DNA of 24,834 nucleotides, taken from assembly GCA_021824385.1 (NCBI GenBank), contig JAKAKU010000054.1:1-24834 (forward strand), given 5' to 3'. Both the position numbers and the translations under genes were made by a program. The notes under the pieces are model-generated. The model was not told the DNA's origin, did no database searches, and saw only the letters and a list, made by a program, of their open reading frames with translations. This DNA is from a bacterium (GTDB lineage Bacteria > Patescibacteriota > Microgenomatia > UBA8517). Positions 1 through 8,568 of this stretch are shown piece by piece (position 1 is the first letter of the stretch; the number at the start of each line of letters is the position of its first letter).

Positions 1-1209
1 TTTCATAGTCGGAAGGAGTGGGTCATTTGTATTTCCTAAGACGTCAAAATGTTCACTGTCGAGTACATGATTCCATTGCCAATACAAGTAACCGGCACCT
101 CCATTTGCAAAAAAAGCACTCATTTTTTGGTTTATGAGATTTGCTCTTCGGGTTCTTCCTGCCGCGTCAGTTGCTGCTATTCCAGATTCTCCAACGATGA
201 TCGGTTTATGCAAAATTTGGGTGGCCTGAGCAAATGAACAGCCAATTTTAGCTTGATATGTTTTTAAACATTCTGCTGATGTTGGGTTAGGAAGACTCCA
301 GCTTCCATCTGCGTTTTGTACGCCACCGGGAATCGCTTGTGTATCGCTGCCCCAGTATCCCCAGTCGTGAGCCTCAGCAAAATCTACTGATGGAAGGCCG
401 TATACATCAATAAAATCTTGGCCAGTGGCCCCTGAAGCACCATTGCTCTGAGTGCCGACAGTGACTAAATGATTTGAGTCGATGCTTTTTATCAACGATC
501 CAATGTCAGTTGCAAACCCAACAAGCGGAGACTTTCCATTTACTTTGAGACTGGTATCGGCTTCATTCATCATCATCCAGCCAAGAATCGTTGGTTCATT
601 TTTATATCGGTCAACTATCTTTGCTACGTAGTCACGGTACGATATCTTATATCCGCTATTTACTGTTTTATATCCATTTGTGTACCAGGTATCGCCTTGG
701 TATTGCCACTTTTGTATATGTCCGTTTCCTCCGCCACCCGGCTCTGTACAATATCCCTGACCATCTTCTAATACGGGTATGACACGGAGGCCGTTTTTGC
801 GCGCTGTCGAAATTACTGCGTCAATACCTGAAAAATCGGTTGCTCCATTTGTGTATTTTTGAAATGCCCAAAAGCGTAGCACTGTTGCACCTGCATCTGT
901 TTTCATTTGTGACATTATTTGGTCGAGTTCAGTTGGAGTGAATTTAGGGAACCATCCATTTTGTGCAACACACGAATACGGTCCTGATGCTCCTGCTGCA
1001 TCAAAAAGGTTAAAGCCCACAAAGGCAAAGGGTTCTGTGCCAATGAAAAATTTTGTGGAGTTCCGTGTCACGAATATATCAGAATTTGCCGCATCCGATT
1101 GCCAGTCTAAGACAGTGCTCTTTAGCTGTAAGAAATGTGATCCTGCAATGGCTGTTGCTAAGAGAACTCCTAAGATAAGTAATGGTTTGACAACACCGCT
1201 TTTTTTCAT
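1..1209 (-). CDS. GH5-type secreted glycoside hydrolase (cellulase/mannanase-like), C-terminus outside window
   Basis: Reading the minus strand from the ATG at 1209 gives 403 codons open to the left edge, so the C-terminus is missing. Residues 1-25 form a basic start plus a hydrophobic stretch, a signal peptide or membrane anchor, so the enzyme acts outside the cell. The (beta/alpha)8 landmarks of glycoside hydrolase family 5 follow in order: FVGFNLF near 63-69, Arg112 in TVLRFWAF, the acid/base Glu216 in WMMMNEAD, His281 in AEAHDWG, the nucleophile Glu341 in IIVGESG, and Trp378 in YLYWQWN. These match beta-1,4-glycan endo-hydrolases, mannanases more than cellulases in my reading, but the substrate is a guess. 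A TAGAAT hexamer lies 7 bases before the ATG with no Shine-Dalgarno. It sits just downstream of the nucleotidyltransferase on the same strand. Confidence 0.85.
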   Translation of the reverse strand, partial: MKKSGVVKPLLILGVLLATAIAGSHFLQLKSTVLDWQSDAANSDIFVTRNSTKFFIGTEPFAFVGFNLFDAAGASGPYSCVAQNGWFPKFTPTELDQIMSQMKTDAGATVLRFWAFQKYTNGATDFSGIDAVISTARKNGLRVIPVLEDGQGYCTEPGGGGNGHIQKWQYQGDTWYTNGYKTVNSGYKISYRDYVAKIVDRYKNEPTILGWMMMNEADTSLKVNGKSPLVGFATDIGSLIKSIDSNHLVTVGTQSNGASGATGQDFIDVYGLPSVDFAEAHDWGYWGSDTQAIPGGVQNADGSWSLPNPTSAECLKTYQAKIGCSFAQATQILHKPIIVGESGIAATDAAGRTRRANLINQKMSAFFANGGAGYLYWQWNHVLDSEHFDVLGNTNDPLLPTMK

Positions 1210-1216
1210 CTTTTTA

Positions 1217-1222
1217 ATTCTA
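1217..1222 (-). promoter_or_regulatory. Putative -10 element of the GH5 gene (leaderless)
   Basis: TAGAAT on the minus strand (5 of 6 to TATAAT), 7 bases before the ATG. No convincing -35 and no Shine-Dalgarno. Transcription would begin at or next to the start codon. Confidence 0.4.
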
Positions 1223-1279
1223 TTTTTTTAACGGAGAGAGCGCAACACACAATCCGTGATAGGTGCGAGTGCGTTGAGT

Positions 1280-1921
1280 TTAGTGCGACTCTAAAAATTC
1301 GATAAAAAGAAGCATCGTGTGAGCACGTTCTTCGAGCTCACCTTTGAGAGATTGTTGCCATAAAACATCGAAATTTTCTGGCAGTTTTTTAAGCGAAGTT
1401 ATATTTTTAAATGCAGTAGAAGATGGGGGAGTTGGCACACCATTTAAAAGGTAAAACCCTTCTACAACTTTCCATAAATTACTTGATACATGAAAGCTTA
1501 AAAAAGCATGATTTTGCGATTCATGTGCAGCGCGTATTTTTGACTTCGCACTCGAAAGCCATTTTCGGGGAAAAGTAATAGGAACATACCCGTCAAAAAT
1601 CTCTTGAGCCAGCACTTTTAATTCAATGAGTAAATCTTCAGGATCGTACACGGCTTTTGCATCCATCCATTGATAAATATTCATGGCATCTTTCTTCATT
1701 TTATTTTTAAAACCAATAAGTGAATTACTTTTAATTTCAACGGTTACACCGTTTATCGTTTTTTCTTTAAATGAGTGCCCCTTTTTAGTAATTACTAAAA
1801 TATCCAAATCTGAGTCTTTGGTGGCATCTCCTCGGGCGACACTTCCAGTTACCATAACTGCCCGATTTTTTTGTTGAAGTTTACTGGCTACCTCGGCGAG
1901 GACTTTTTCATGCTTTGTCAT
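1280..1921 (-). CDS. Minimal nucleotidyltransferase with C-terminal helical domain
   Basis: A 213-residue protein with the nucleotidyltransferase signature GSVARG at 26-31 followed by SDLDIL, giving the metal-binding pair Asp38 and Asp40. The rest is a mostly helical C-terminal half ending in LKKLPENFDVLW, the general architecture of the kanamycin-nucleotidyltransferase/MNT superfamily. It would transfer an NMP to a small molecule or protein; the substrate cannot be read from sequence. It is colinear, almost without gaps, with the 211-residue protein at 17241-17876, sharing for instance MN[IV]YQW[ML]DAKAV, LPTPPS-type and LKKLPENFD blocks, so the two are paralogues. It is divergent from the DipZ-like gene with only 15 bases between starts. 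An extended TGA-TATATT motif 7 bases upstream suggests a leaderless transcript. Confidence 0.85.
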   Translation of the reverse strand: MTKHEKVLAEVASKLQQKNRAVMVTGSVARGDATKDSDLDILVITKKGHSFKEKTINGVTVEIKSNSLIGFKNKMKKDAMNIYQWMDAKAVYDPEDLLIELKVLAQEIFDGYVPITFPRKWLSSAKSKIRAAHESQNHAFLSFHVSSNLWKVVEGFYLLNGVPTPPSSTAFKNITSLKKLPENFDVLWQQSLKGELEERAHTMLLFIEFLESH

Positions 1922-1928
1922 AGGTTTT

Positions 1929-1937
1929 AATATATCA
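1929..1937 (-). promoter_or_regulatory. Putative extended -10 of the nucleotidyltransferase gene
   Basis: Minus strand TGA-TATATT (hexamer 1929-1934), 7 bases before the ATG at 1921. It overlaps the start region of the divergent DipZ-like gene. Confidence 0.45.
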
Positions 1938-3685
1938 TGGAATATAACACGAGCATGATATTACTTTTTGCTTTCGCATTTTTAGCAGGAATTATTACTG
2001 TCTTGTCACCGTGTATTCTCCCAATTCTTCCAATCGTTTTGACTTCATCTCTTGGTACCAGTAAGAAGGTTGAACGATCACGCCCATATGGGGTTGTCAT
2101 GGGATTTATTTTAGGTTTCACCTTTTTTACTCTTTTTTTGTCTACAATTGTACGAATTTTGGGGATACCTGCCGATAGCTTGCGACTGTTTTCTGTATTT
2201 GTAATTGCTCTATTTGGTGTTTCACTTTTAGTACCCAAATTTCAGGCAATGACTGAGCAGTTGTTTGCAAAAATGTCTTCGATGATACCCAGTGGCCAAA
2301 GCCGAACAGGTTTCACAGGCGGTCTTATTATTGGCCTATCGATCGGACTGCTATGGACACCGTGTGTTGGCCCTATTTTGGCATCTGTTATTTCTTTGGC
2401 GATAACAGGAACAGTAACCATTCAAGCTGTTTTAATCACCTTCTCGTACTCACTCGGAACGGCGATACCCATGTTTGCAATAATTCGAGGAGGGCAGAGC
2501 GCCCTCAAGAACGTACCATGGCTTCTGAAAAACCTATCAAATATTCAGAAAATATTTGGAATTCTCATGATACTTACTGCAGTCGCAATTTTCTTTAATT
2601 TTGACAGAACATTTCAGACATTTATTTTAAATAAGTTTCCCAATTACGGTTTGGGGCTTACTCAAATAGAAGACAACAAACTTGTTCGTGATCAGCTGGG
2701 ACAAAAACAAAATACTGAAGTAAAGCCCGAAGACATGGGGAAGCCAATGTTTAGTTTGCTGAATAAAAAAGGTATTACTGCGCCTGAGCTTATTTCCGGC
2801 GGCCAATGGTTTAATTCAGATCCACTTACGCTTACGCAACTAAAAGGAAAAGTGGTGATCATTGATTTTTGGACATATAGCTGTATCAACTGCCAACGAA
2901 CACTGCCGTATTTGAAGGATTGGTATGCAAAATATCATGATAAAGGACTCGAAATAATTGGTGTTCATGCGCCAGAATTTGAGTTTGAAAAAAGCCCAGT
3001 AAACGTATCAAAAGCAATAAAAGACTTTGCACTCAAGTATCCGGTCATGCAAGACAATAATTTTGCGACATGGCGCGCGTACCAAAACCAATATTGGCCT
3101 GCGAAATATTTCATTGATAAAGAAGGTTTTATTCGGTACACCCATTTCGGTGAGGGTGAGTATGATAAGAGTGAACAAGTCATTCAGGAACTACTTAAAG
3201 AAGCGGGAGCAGCTGAACTTCCTACTACCATCGACAATCCAACCTATACCGTTAGTGTTGGTACGCCAGAGTCATATTTGGGATATAAAAGAATTGAATA
3301 TCTTGCAAATAGTACGCAACTGAAGCCGGATGAACGAAGTACATATAGTGCCCCTCTTTTTTTGGGAAATAATCAAATGAGTTTTGTGGGGAACTGGACG
3401 GTTATGAGCGAATATGCAAACCCTGAAAAAGGGGCAATACTGAATTTTAAATTTGATGCAAAAGAAGTGTATTTGGTAATGAAACCAACAAATAATAATT
3501 CTTCAATAAAAGTATTTATAGATGACAAAGTGCAATATCCTGGCGAAGATGTCAAAAACGGCATCGTAACGCTTGAAGCGGACCGCTTATATAAACTCGT
3601 GAAACTTCCGGATCGAGGTATTCATACGTTGCGCCTTGAGTTTCAAGACAACAATGCTCAGTTGTTTGCGTTTACATTTGGGTAA
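1937..3685 (+). CDS. dipZ: DipZ-like protein: CcdA/DsbD transmembrane domain fused to extracytoplasmic thioredoxin and a CBM-like domain
   Basis: The 582-residue protein has the three-part layout of mycobacterial DipZ. Residues 1-235 form about six membrane helices with the CcdA cysteine motifs LSPCILP (Cys26) and WTPCVGP (Cys143), which carry reducing equivalents from cytoplasmic thioredoxin across the membrane. Residues about 275-425 form a TlpA-like thioredoxin domain with active site CINC (Cys316, Cys319) and the usual cis-proline region (YWPAKYFID). Residues 430-582 resemble the beta-sandwich at the C-terminus of DipZ. The likely job is keeping exported cysteine proteins reduced or repaired; its neighbours include several exported proteins. 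The start is uncertain: ATG at 1937 is the longest, while ATG 1955 (residue 7) has TATAAC 6 bases upstream, matching the leaderless pattern of this window and leaving the first helix intact. Confidence 0.9.
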   Translation: MEYNTSMILLFAFAFLAGIITVLSPCILPILPIVLTSSLGTSKKVERSRPYGVVMGFILGFTFFTLFLSTIVRILGIPADSLRLFSVFVIALFGVSLLVPKFQAMTEQLFAKMSSMIPSGQSRTGFTGGLIIGLSIGLLWTPCVGPILASVISLAITGTVTIQAVLITFSYSLGTAIPMFAIIRGGQSALKNVPWLLKNLSNIQKIFGILMILTAVAIFFNFDRTFQTFILNKFPNYGLGLTQIEDNKLVRDQLGQKQNTEVKPEDMGKPMFSLLNKKGITAPELISGGQWFNSDPLTLTQLKGKVVIIDFWTYSCINCQRTLPYLKDWYAKYHDKGLEIIGVHAPEFEFEKSPVNVSKAIKDFALKYPVMQDNNFATWRAYQNQYWPAKYFIDKEGFIRYTHFGEGEYDKSEQVIQELLKEAGAAELPTTIDNPTYTVSVGTPESYLGYKRIEYLANSTQLKPDERSTYSAPLFLGNNQMSFVGNWTVMSEYANPEKGAILNFKFDAKEVYLVMKPTNNNSSIKVFIDDKVQYPGEDVKNGIVTLEADRLYKLVKLPDRGIHTLRLEFQDNNAQLFAFTFG

Positions 3686-3687
3686 TC

Positions 3688-3713
3688 CTGAGTCTTATTC
3701 ATCGTTGACTCAG
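3688..3713. repeat. Inverted repeat between dipZ and the surface protein gene
   Basis: CTGAGTC (3688-3694) and GACTCAG (3707-3713) form a perfect 7-base inverted repeat with a 12-base loop, just after the dipZ stop. No T-tract follows, so it is a poor terminator. The right arm overlaps a possible -35 (TTGACT, 3705-3710), so it could also be an operator. Confidence 0.35.
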
Positions 3714-3734
3714 CTCAGCTTTCTTGCTTAGATT
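3705..3734 (+). promoter_or_regulatory. Possible promoter of the surface protein gene
   Basis: TTGACT (3705-3710), an 18-base spacer, then TAGATT (3729-3734), about 20 bases before the ATG at 3754. No Shine-Dalgarno is visible. The fit is modest. Confidence 0.35.
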
Positions 3735-3753
3735 AAAGTGCCTATTTATTGCT

Positions 3754-6700
3754 ATGAATATTACTGACGAGTCACAAAAAACACTTCAGGAAAAACTTCA
3801 TCTGTTTCGAACGTTATCAGGTAGTCAGTCATACAAAAAAGCTCGAAGTGCTCTATCACTTTTTGTTCTTGGGGTAGTTGCAATAAGTTCACTGTATTTT
3901 GCAAACAGAACAAAACAAACACCTCAGCCACAAAATTCCTCAGCTCAAACGCTTCAGTCAGTACGTTTTATGAATGTTTATTACATTCCTTCAAATAGCA
4001 ATTATGCTGGTAAGACTACCTACTTAAAAAATCTTCGTGATGGGGTACGAATGCTCTTAGGGTATGCTTCTGCTTACCACCACGACTTAAATAAACAAGT
4101 TGTACAATTTGACGAAGTTGGCCCACTGTATACAAGAAACGAACAGCGTCCTCATATAGATGGCTCAACCGATGAAGTAAGAAAACAAAAAACTCTTACA
4201 GCTATTCTCAATGACACTCAAAATAACGCAGAAAGCATTTGTTCTGTGGTGAATCGAATGCATCTTGATGAGGTGTGGTTGTGGTTTGATCCCACTGTGG
4301 ATGATGCACCAGGGGAAGAGTTTGTCATTATGAACAATACCAGTAGCTACGGAGCCCGGTATCCTGCCGATACCTGTCCAAATGGCACCCAAACATTTGT
4401 TGTTATGGCTTTTGATTACCATGCTCCTGCACAAAATGCAGTCCACTCATTTGGACATTATTTGGAAACGTTGCTCGATAATATGCAAGGTGACGATATG
4501 TTTGTAGGACGTTTCATGGGGGCAGCTTACTATCCAAACGACACGGTATATGGCATACCAAAAGATCCCTATATTTTGTCGGAGCGCTGCGGAACGGTTC
4601 ACACACCTCCAAATATTCCTCTTGATAAAACAACTGGACGGTATGCGGGGTATGACTACACAAACGCAAATCAAATTACCAATAACAAGTGCTGGAATTG
4701 GACTCCCGATGGTTCTGGAACAGCAACCTCTGTGAGTGCACAGACGTGGATAGGTATGCCAACACCTCAACTTCCTTCAGGACTCATTACCAACAATGGT
4801 GAAAATTACTATCTGTGGTGGATGCAGAATATGCCTCATTCAAGTAATCAGGTTTATTTTAATGGCAAAAAGATTCCAACGTGGTGGGACTTTGTTGCAA
4901 ATACAGATGCACAAATTATTAAATATCAAAGTGATAGCACCTACTGGATGAACCCAGATTTATGGCCTCCGGTGGCGGCAACCAAAACGGCAGTATGCAC
5001 TGGCACTTCTGGCTATTATTCAAGTTGTACCTATACACCAGGTAGTACTGTGCTCGGGACTCACACCGAGAACAATCAGGTTTTGGCAGCAACCACGTAT
5101 GACAATATTGCGCTGGTGACTGTTGCATATGGCACAAATAATCCTATTAGTGTTTCTAATATTACTTTTTGTGGAGATGCTATGACTCGAGTAGGAGCAG
5201 GCCCCTCAAATGGTGGGGGAATGAAGACTGAAATGTGGTATCGGCTTGCACCAAAAAGTGGAGTTTGTCCGGTGACCGTACGTTTTAGCGCCGACCCAGG
5301 ACAGAGGATTGTAACTACCACAATCTTTAATAATATCGACCAAGTAAACCCTGTAGGTGCAAATACCACTGGTGGATTTTCGGGGCCGTATACGGCAACT
5401 CCGGGAAGTATTAGTGCCACACTTACCGGGCCAAAGGACAGCTTAATGGTGTGTACCTATGCACTGTACTCAGAACAATCAAATCCACCCAGTGCAAACA
5501 ATGCAACTGCGAATCCTGGAACTTTGCAGTTATGGAAATTTGAGCAACCTAAATTTGATACTGGCCAAATTGCAAACGTATGGGCAGGAATTGGTGGCGG
5601 GGTTCAGCGAGTTAACGATAATCAAAGTACAACGTTATCGTGGAAAACCGTAAAACAGCAACCACAAAGCTACACATGTGCCAATCTAAATGTGAAACCC
5701 TTCACCATCCCATTAACCACACCAGCCCCCATTCCAACCCCAATTCCATCAATCAGTCCTACGAGTACCCCAACGCCTACAACAGTACCAACCCCCACAG
5801 CCACACCTCTTAGCTACTTGCTTGTTCCAAAAGATCAAATAACTGCTGTTGCCACCAGTTACCATGTGGGCTATGAACCACAAAAAGCATTGGACACCAA
5901 TACCTCAACGATATGGCATTCCGAATGGAGCCCGCTGGCTGCTCTTCCACAACAAATAACAATGACGCTTCCCAATATATATAAAGTGGGGAAGATTGGA
6001 TATTTACCTCGACAAGATGCCGTGAACGGAACGATTACTGGATACAAAGTTCTGGTGAGTACCAATGGTACAAGTACCACTACTGTTGCAACGGGAACAT
6101 GGGCTGATGATACAACGCTCAAATCTGTTACTTTTACTCCAGTCGATGCAAAGTATGTATCTCTCGTCGTAACATCAGGACACGGAGGCTATGCATCAGC
6201 TTCCGAACTTGCTGTGTGGTATGTTGGAACGCCATCGACACCTGTACCCACCCCTGTTCCTACTGCCACTCCAACATCTACTACGAGTTATTTTCAGATT
6301 GCACCCTCACAACTTTCCGCTGTTGGTTCAAGTCAACATGTGGGGTATGAGTCGGCAAAGGTAACCGATAACAACACAGCAACATTTTGGAATAGTGAAT
6401 GGAGCCCGTATGACCCGGCTCCGCAATCGATAAAAATTGCACTCGGTGGGCTTTTCCCCGTTTCCAAAATTATCTATACTCCACGCCAAGATGGCTCTCC
6501 TGTGGGGAATATAACAAGTTACAAAGTTTCTGTGAGTAATAACGGAGTAACCTATTCGCCTGTGGCAACGGGGACATGGGCTGACGATCAAACACCGAAA
6601 ACTGCAGCGTTTTTCCCGACGTTCTCAAACTATGTAAAACTTGAAGCGATAAAAGGAAATTCGGGGTATGCATCTGCATCCGAAATATCAATTTGGCAAA

Positions 6701-7113
6701 CACCAATCAATCTCTCGTATTCGAGCACTGCAACTGCAACCAGCCAACACGTTGGCTACGAGGCCTATCGTGCTACTGATACGAATGTCGCTACATTTTG
6801 GCACAGTGAGTGGAATCCATACTCAGCCCTTCCTCAATCACTTGTTCTCAATCTTGGAAAGCAATTTACGGTAAAGGGAATAGTTTATATGCCACGCCAA
6901 GATGGAGCGCTCGCCGGAACCATAACTGCATACAAGATTTATACAAGCTTAGACGGAACAAATTACCAACTTGCGTACACGGGCACCTGGCCTGACGACT
7001 CAGTTTATAAAACAGTGATGTTTACTCCCGTTAACGCTTCATATGTAAAGATACAGGTAGATGGAGGAGATGGAAGCTATGCCTCAGCAGCTTTATTAGC
7101 TATCATTTACTGA
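3754..7113 (+). CDS. Large membrane-anchored surface protein with three C-terminal F5/8 type C (discoidin) domains
   Basis: I chose ATG 3754 (1119 residues) over the in-frame TTG at 3724. A cytoplasmic head of about 30 residues is followed by one membrane helix (about 30-52). Residues about 70-400 form a domain I cannot name; it contains H231-S-F-G-H235-Y-L-E238, a possible metal or catalytic site but not HExxH. Residues about 413-640 look like an extracellular beta-sandwich with a few cysteines. A Pro/Thr linker (650-686) leads to three tandem repeats at 687-825, 845-983 and 986-1119, each with HVGYE, a D-x-N-x-x-T-x-W core and (H/N)SEW. This is the F5/8 type C / CBM32-like fold that binds glycans or lipids. 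The likely role is attachment to a host cell or polysaccharide, with a possible hydrolytic activity in the N-terminal domain. The TTGACT/TAGATT promoter is weak. Confidence 0.8.
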   Translation: MNITDESQKTLQEKLHLFRTLSGSQSYKKARSALSLFVLGVVAISSLYFANRTKQTPQPQNSSAQTLQSVRFMNVYYIPSNSNYAGKTTYLKNLRDGVRMLLGYASAYHHDLNKQVVQFDEVGPLYTRNEQRPHIDGSTDEVRKQKTLTAILNDTQNNAESICSVVNRMHLDEVWLWFDPTVDDAPGEEFVIMNNTSSYGARYPADTCPNGTQTFVVMAFDYHAPAQNAVHSFGHYLETLLDNMQGDDMFVGRFMGAAYYPNDTVYGIPKDPYILSERCGTVHTPPNIPLDKTTGRYAGYDYTNANQITNNKCWNWTPDGSGTATSVSAQTWIGMPTPQLPSGLITNNGENYYLWWMQNMPHSSNQVYFNGKKIPTWWDFVANTDAQIIKYQSDSTYWMNPDLWPPVAATKTAVCTGTSGYYSSCTYTPGSTVLGTHTENNQVLAATTYDNIALVTVAYGTNNPISVSNITFCGDAMTRVGAGPSNGGGMKTEMWYRLAPKSGVCPVTVRFSADPGQRIVTTTIFNNIDQVNPVGANTTGGFSGPYTATPGSISATLTGPKDSLMVCTYALYSEQSNPPSANNATANPGTLQLWKFEQPKFDTGQIANVWAGIGGGVQRVNDNQSTTLSWKTVKQQPQSYTCANLNVKPFTIPLTTPAPIPTPIPSISPTSTPTPTTVPTPTATPLSYLLVPKDQITAVATSYHVGYEPQKALDTNTSTIWHSEWSPLAALPQQITMTLPNIYKVGKIGYLPRQDAVNGTITGYKVLVSTNGTSTTTVATGTWADDTTLKSVTFTPVDAKYVSLVVTSGHGGYASASELAVWYVGTPSTPVPTPVPTATPTSTTSYFQIAPSQLSAVGSSQHVGYESAKVTDNNTATFWNSEWSPYDPAPQSIKIALGGLFPVSKIIYTPRQDGSPVGNITSYKVSVSNNGVTYSPVATGTWADDQTPKTAAFFPTFSNYVKLEAIKGNSGYASASEISIWQTPINLSYSSTATATSQHVGYEAYRATDTNVATFWHSEWNPYSALPQSLVLNLGKQFTVKGIVYMPRQDGALAGTITAYKIYTSLDGTNYQLAYTGTWPDDSVYKTVMFTPVNASYVKIQVDGGDGSYASAALLAIIY
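5812..7110 (+). repeat. Three tandem repeats encoding F5/8 type C domains
   Basis: Three related units at about 5812-6225, 6286-6700 and 6709-7110. Each encodes HVGYE, then W(H/N)SEW about 17 residues later, then PRQD, GTW(A/P)DD and GxxxYASA. The first two are separated by a short Pro/Thr linker, the second and third abut. They have diverged clearly in DNA, so the duplication is old. Confidence 0.8.
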
Positions 7114-7145
7114 GTCTGACAATATTCCAATAAACCCCGTGTTTA

Positions 7146-7181
7146 TGGTATAATGCAAAGTATTCTCAATTAACAAAGGAG
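7146..7181 (+). promoter_or_regulatory. Extended -10 promoter and Shine-Dalgarno of the TPR-like gene
   Basis: TGG-TATAAT (hexamer 7149-7154) is a perfect extended -10; no clear -35. It is followed by a leader of about 28 bases with AAAGGAG (7175-7181). The Shine-Dalgarno is 7 bases before GTG 7189, which decides that start. The ATG at 7187 overlaps it but meets TGA immediately. Confidence 0.7.
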
Positions 7182-7188
7182 AATAGAT

Positions 7189-7863
7189 GTGAGTGATTTT
7201 CGCACATTGATGCAACAAGGACACGATTTGTACATGGCAGCAGCAATCGCGCGTGGTAATGTCATAGTCTGGCAAAGTAATTTGTACCAAGCAATCGGAT
7301 ATGTCAGTGAAGCATTGCTTGTCGCAAACGAAAATGCAGAACACGCACGAGCATATTCGCAGCTTGCTGAAATTCACCAAGAACTTGGAGACTTGGACTC
7401 AGCAGAAAAGTATCTTCGATATATTTTCGAATATGTGCCAGATGACATCATTGCATACAGTCATCTTTTGCAAATTGCGTGTTTACGCTACAAGTCTCTC
7501 ACGATAGCTCCGTCTGAGTTATCGCTTTCTAAGCGCGGTGAGACAGGTGCAGCCCTGAAGCGAGAGGGCCGAAAAACGTTGCAGGGTCATCGGATTGACC
7601 AAAATGCAAAAGTACTCATAGAAAAGGCCTATTCTCAAATGTCGATGGGGCAACTAAACGCCGCCGTATATATTGGGGTCTTGAAGCAAACCATTGAGTT
7701 TGCAGTACCATATCTTATCGCCTGTTCGAAGTTTGAAACGGTGAGGGAATTGTACCTCTTGGTCATAGTAGGGCCGTGGCACAATTATTTTCTTACTGAT
7801 GCAGTTGCGTTTGATCTCACTACACTTCAGGTAACTGCGCGCAGGGGCATGTCTAGTTTATGA
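7189..7863 (+). CDS. TPR-like repeat protein, hypothetical
   Basis: A 224-residue soluble protein with no signal peptide or membrane segment. Residues about 40-100 look like tetratricopeptide helices (for example HARAYSQLAEIHQELGDLD followed by AEKYLRYIFEYVPDD), with small/large residue spacing of TPR motifs. The second half is less clear, with more helices around 140-200. It probably serves as a protein-protein interaction scaffold; no enzyme motif is seen. The GTG start is fixed by a strong Shine-Dalgarno 7 bases upstream, unusual for this window. Extended -10 promoter and terminator flank it, so it is a single-gene transcription unit. It could be well expressed. Confidence 0.75.
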   Translation: MSDFRTLMQQGHDLYMAAAIARGNVIVWQSNLYQAIGYVSEALLVANENAEHARAYSQLAEIHQELGDLDSAEKYLRYIFEYVPDDIIAYSHLLQIACLRYKSLTIAPSELSLSKRGETGAALKREGRKTLQGHRIDQNAKVLIEKAYSQMSMGQLNAAVYIGVLKQTIEFAVPYLIACSKFETVRELYLLVIVGPWHNYFLTDAVAFDLTTLQVTARRGMSSL

Positions 7864-7869
7864 GAATGG

Positions 7870-7898
7870 TGCGGTGGCTTTTGTCACCGCATTTTTTA
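7870..7898 (+). terminator. Rho-independent terminator after the TPR-like gene
   Basis: Stem TGCGGTG (7870-7876) / CACCGCA (7885-7891), 8-base loop, then TTTTTTA. It starts 7 bases after the stop codon. Confidence 0.85.
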
Positions 7899-7917
7899 TT
7901 TGAAGTAAATATTCACT

Positions 7918-8424
7918 TTAAAACAAGTCAATATATTCTCTATTAATTCCCTTTACAAATGTTTTCTTCGCCAGCTTATTATCGACATCTCCATACAGAT
8001 CGGATTCACGATCAAAGTAATAACGTTCCTCGCCTTGAGCATCATTTCTACCTCGTTCTTTTGTAAGAATTCCTCCGCCAGTTGGTTCAGGAGAATCGTT
8101 TGAAAGTATTCCAGTTTCTTTCGCAAATTCATAAAGTTGCTCATGGTTTATCTCCCATGTGGCCCCACCAATGATAAATTGACCTTTATCATGGGGATTT
8201 TCACCGGAGCTTGGAATAAATACATAACTGATATGCTTGGTTTCATCACTGATGGGAAATACTTTAGTAAGTCTTCTATCGAGAGTTATTGCGTCTTCTG
8301 TGTCTTTGCCTTCCGCGTCTTTAATTTTTATCTTGAGCGGCATATATTCTGCTTCATATTGCTCTACATTACGAAGTCCGCGACTTCCGAAACTTTCTTC
8401 CCCAGAATTACCTTTGTCTTCCAT
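7918..8424 (-). CDS. Hypothetical acidic soluble protein
   Basis: A 168-residue protein, highly charged, without signal peptide, membrane helix or cysteines. I do not recognise the family. The middle (about 45-110) has beta-like strands (KVFPISDETKHISYVFIPSS and GQFIIGGATWEI), the ends look disordered, with a Gly/Glu-rich N-terminus and a Glu/Arg/Asp-rich C-terminal third. It stands alone between two terminator-bounded plus-strand units. A TGA-TATAGT motif lies 5 bases before the ATG, in line with the leaderless starts seen elsewhere. Conserved reading frame of this length with plausible composition supports a real gene; function unknown. Confidence 0.6.
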   Translation of the reverse strand: MEDKGNSGEESFGSRGLRNVEQYEAEYMPLKIKIKDAEGKDTEDAITLDRRLTKVFPISDETKHISYVFIPSSGENPHDKGQFIIGGATWEINHEQLYEFAKETGILSNDSPEPTGGGILTKERGRNDAQGEERYYFDRESDLYGDVDNKLAKKTFVKGINREYIDLF

Positions 8425-8429
8425 ACGTC

Positions 8430-8438
8430 ACTATATCA
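8430..8438 (-). promoter_or_regulatory. Putative extended -10 of the acidic hypothetical gene
   Basis: Minus strand TGA-TATAGT (hexamer 8430-8435), 5 bases before the ATG at 8424. No Shine-Dalgarno. Confidence 0.4.
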
Positions 8439-8486
8439 GGTAACTGTTCAAATATACAATAAACTAATTGAAATAGACCCATAGAA

Positions 8487-8559
8487 TTGTACTAAATACC
8501 AGTTGATGATAAAATTGGAAGCCATAAATTTGGCAATAGGTGAAGTTATGTACAAGGAG
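8487..8559 (+). promoter_or_regulatory. Promoter and Shine-Dalgarno of the PspA/IM30 gene
   Basis: TTGTAC (8487-8492), 17-base spacer, TAAAAT (8510-8515) preceded by TGA as an extended -10. The leader of about 47 bases carries AAGGAG (8554-8559), 9 bases before ATG 8569. This is the most conventional promoter in the window. Confidence 0.7.
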
Positions 8560-8568
8560 TAAGGATTC

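Noticed and set aside
938..1231. 97-codon plus-strand open frame near the left end
   Set aside because: It is antisense to the N-terminal half of the GH5 gene, whose catalytic motifs are intact.
1927..2238. 103-codon open frame on the minus strand over the dipZ start
   Set aside because: It is antisense to the CcdA membrane domain with clear cysteine motifs; composition follows the complement of hydrophobic codons.
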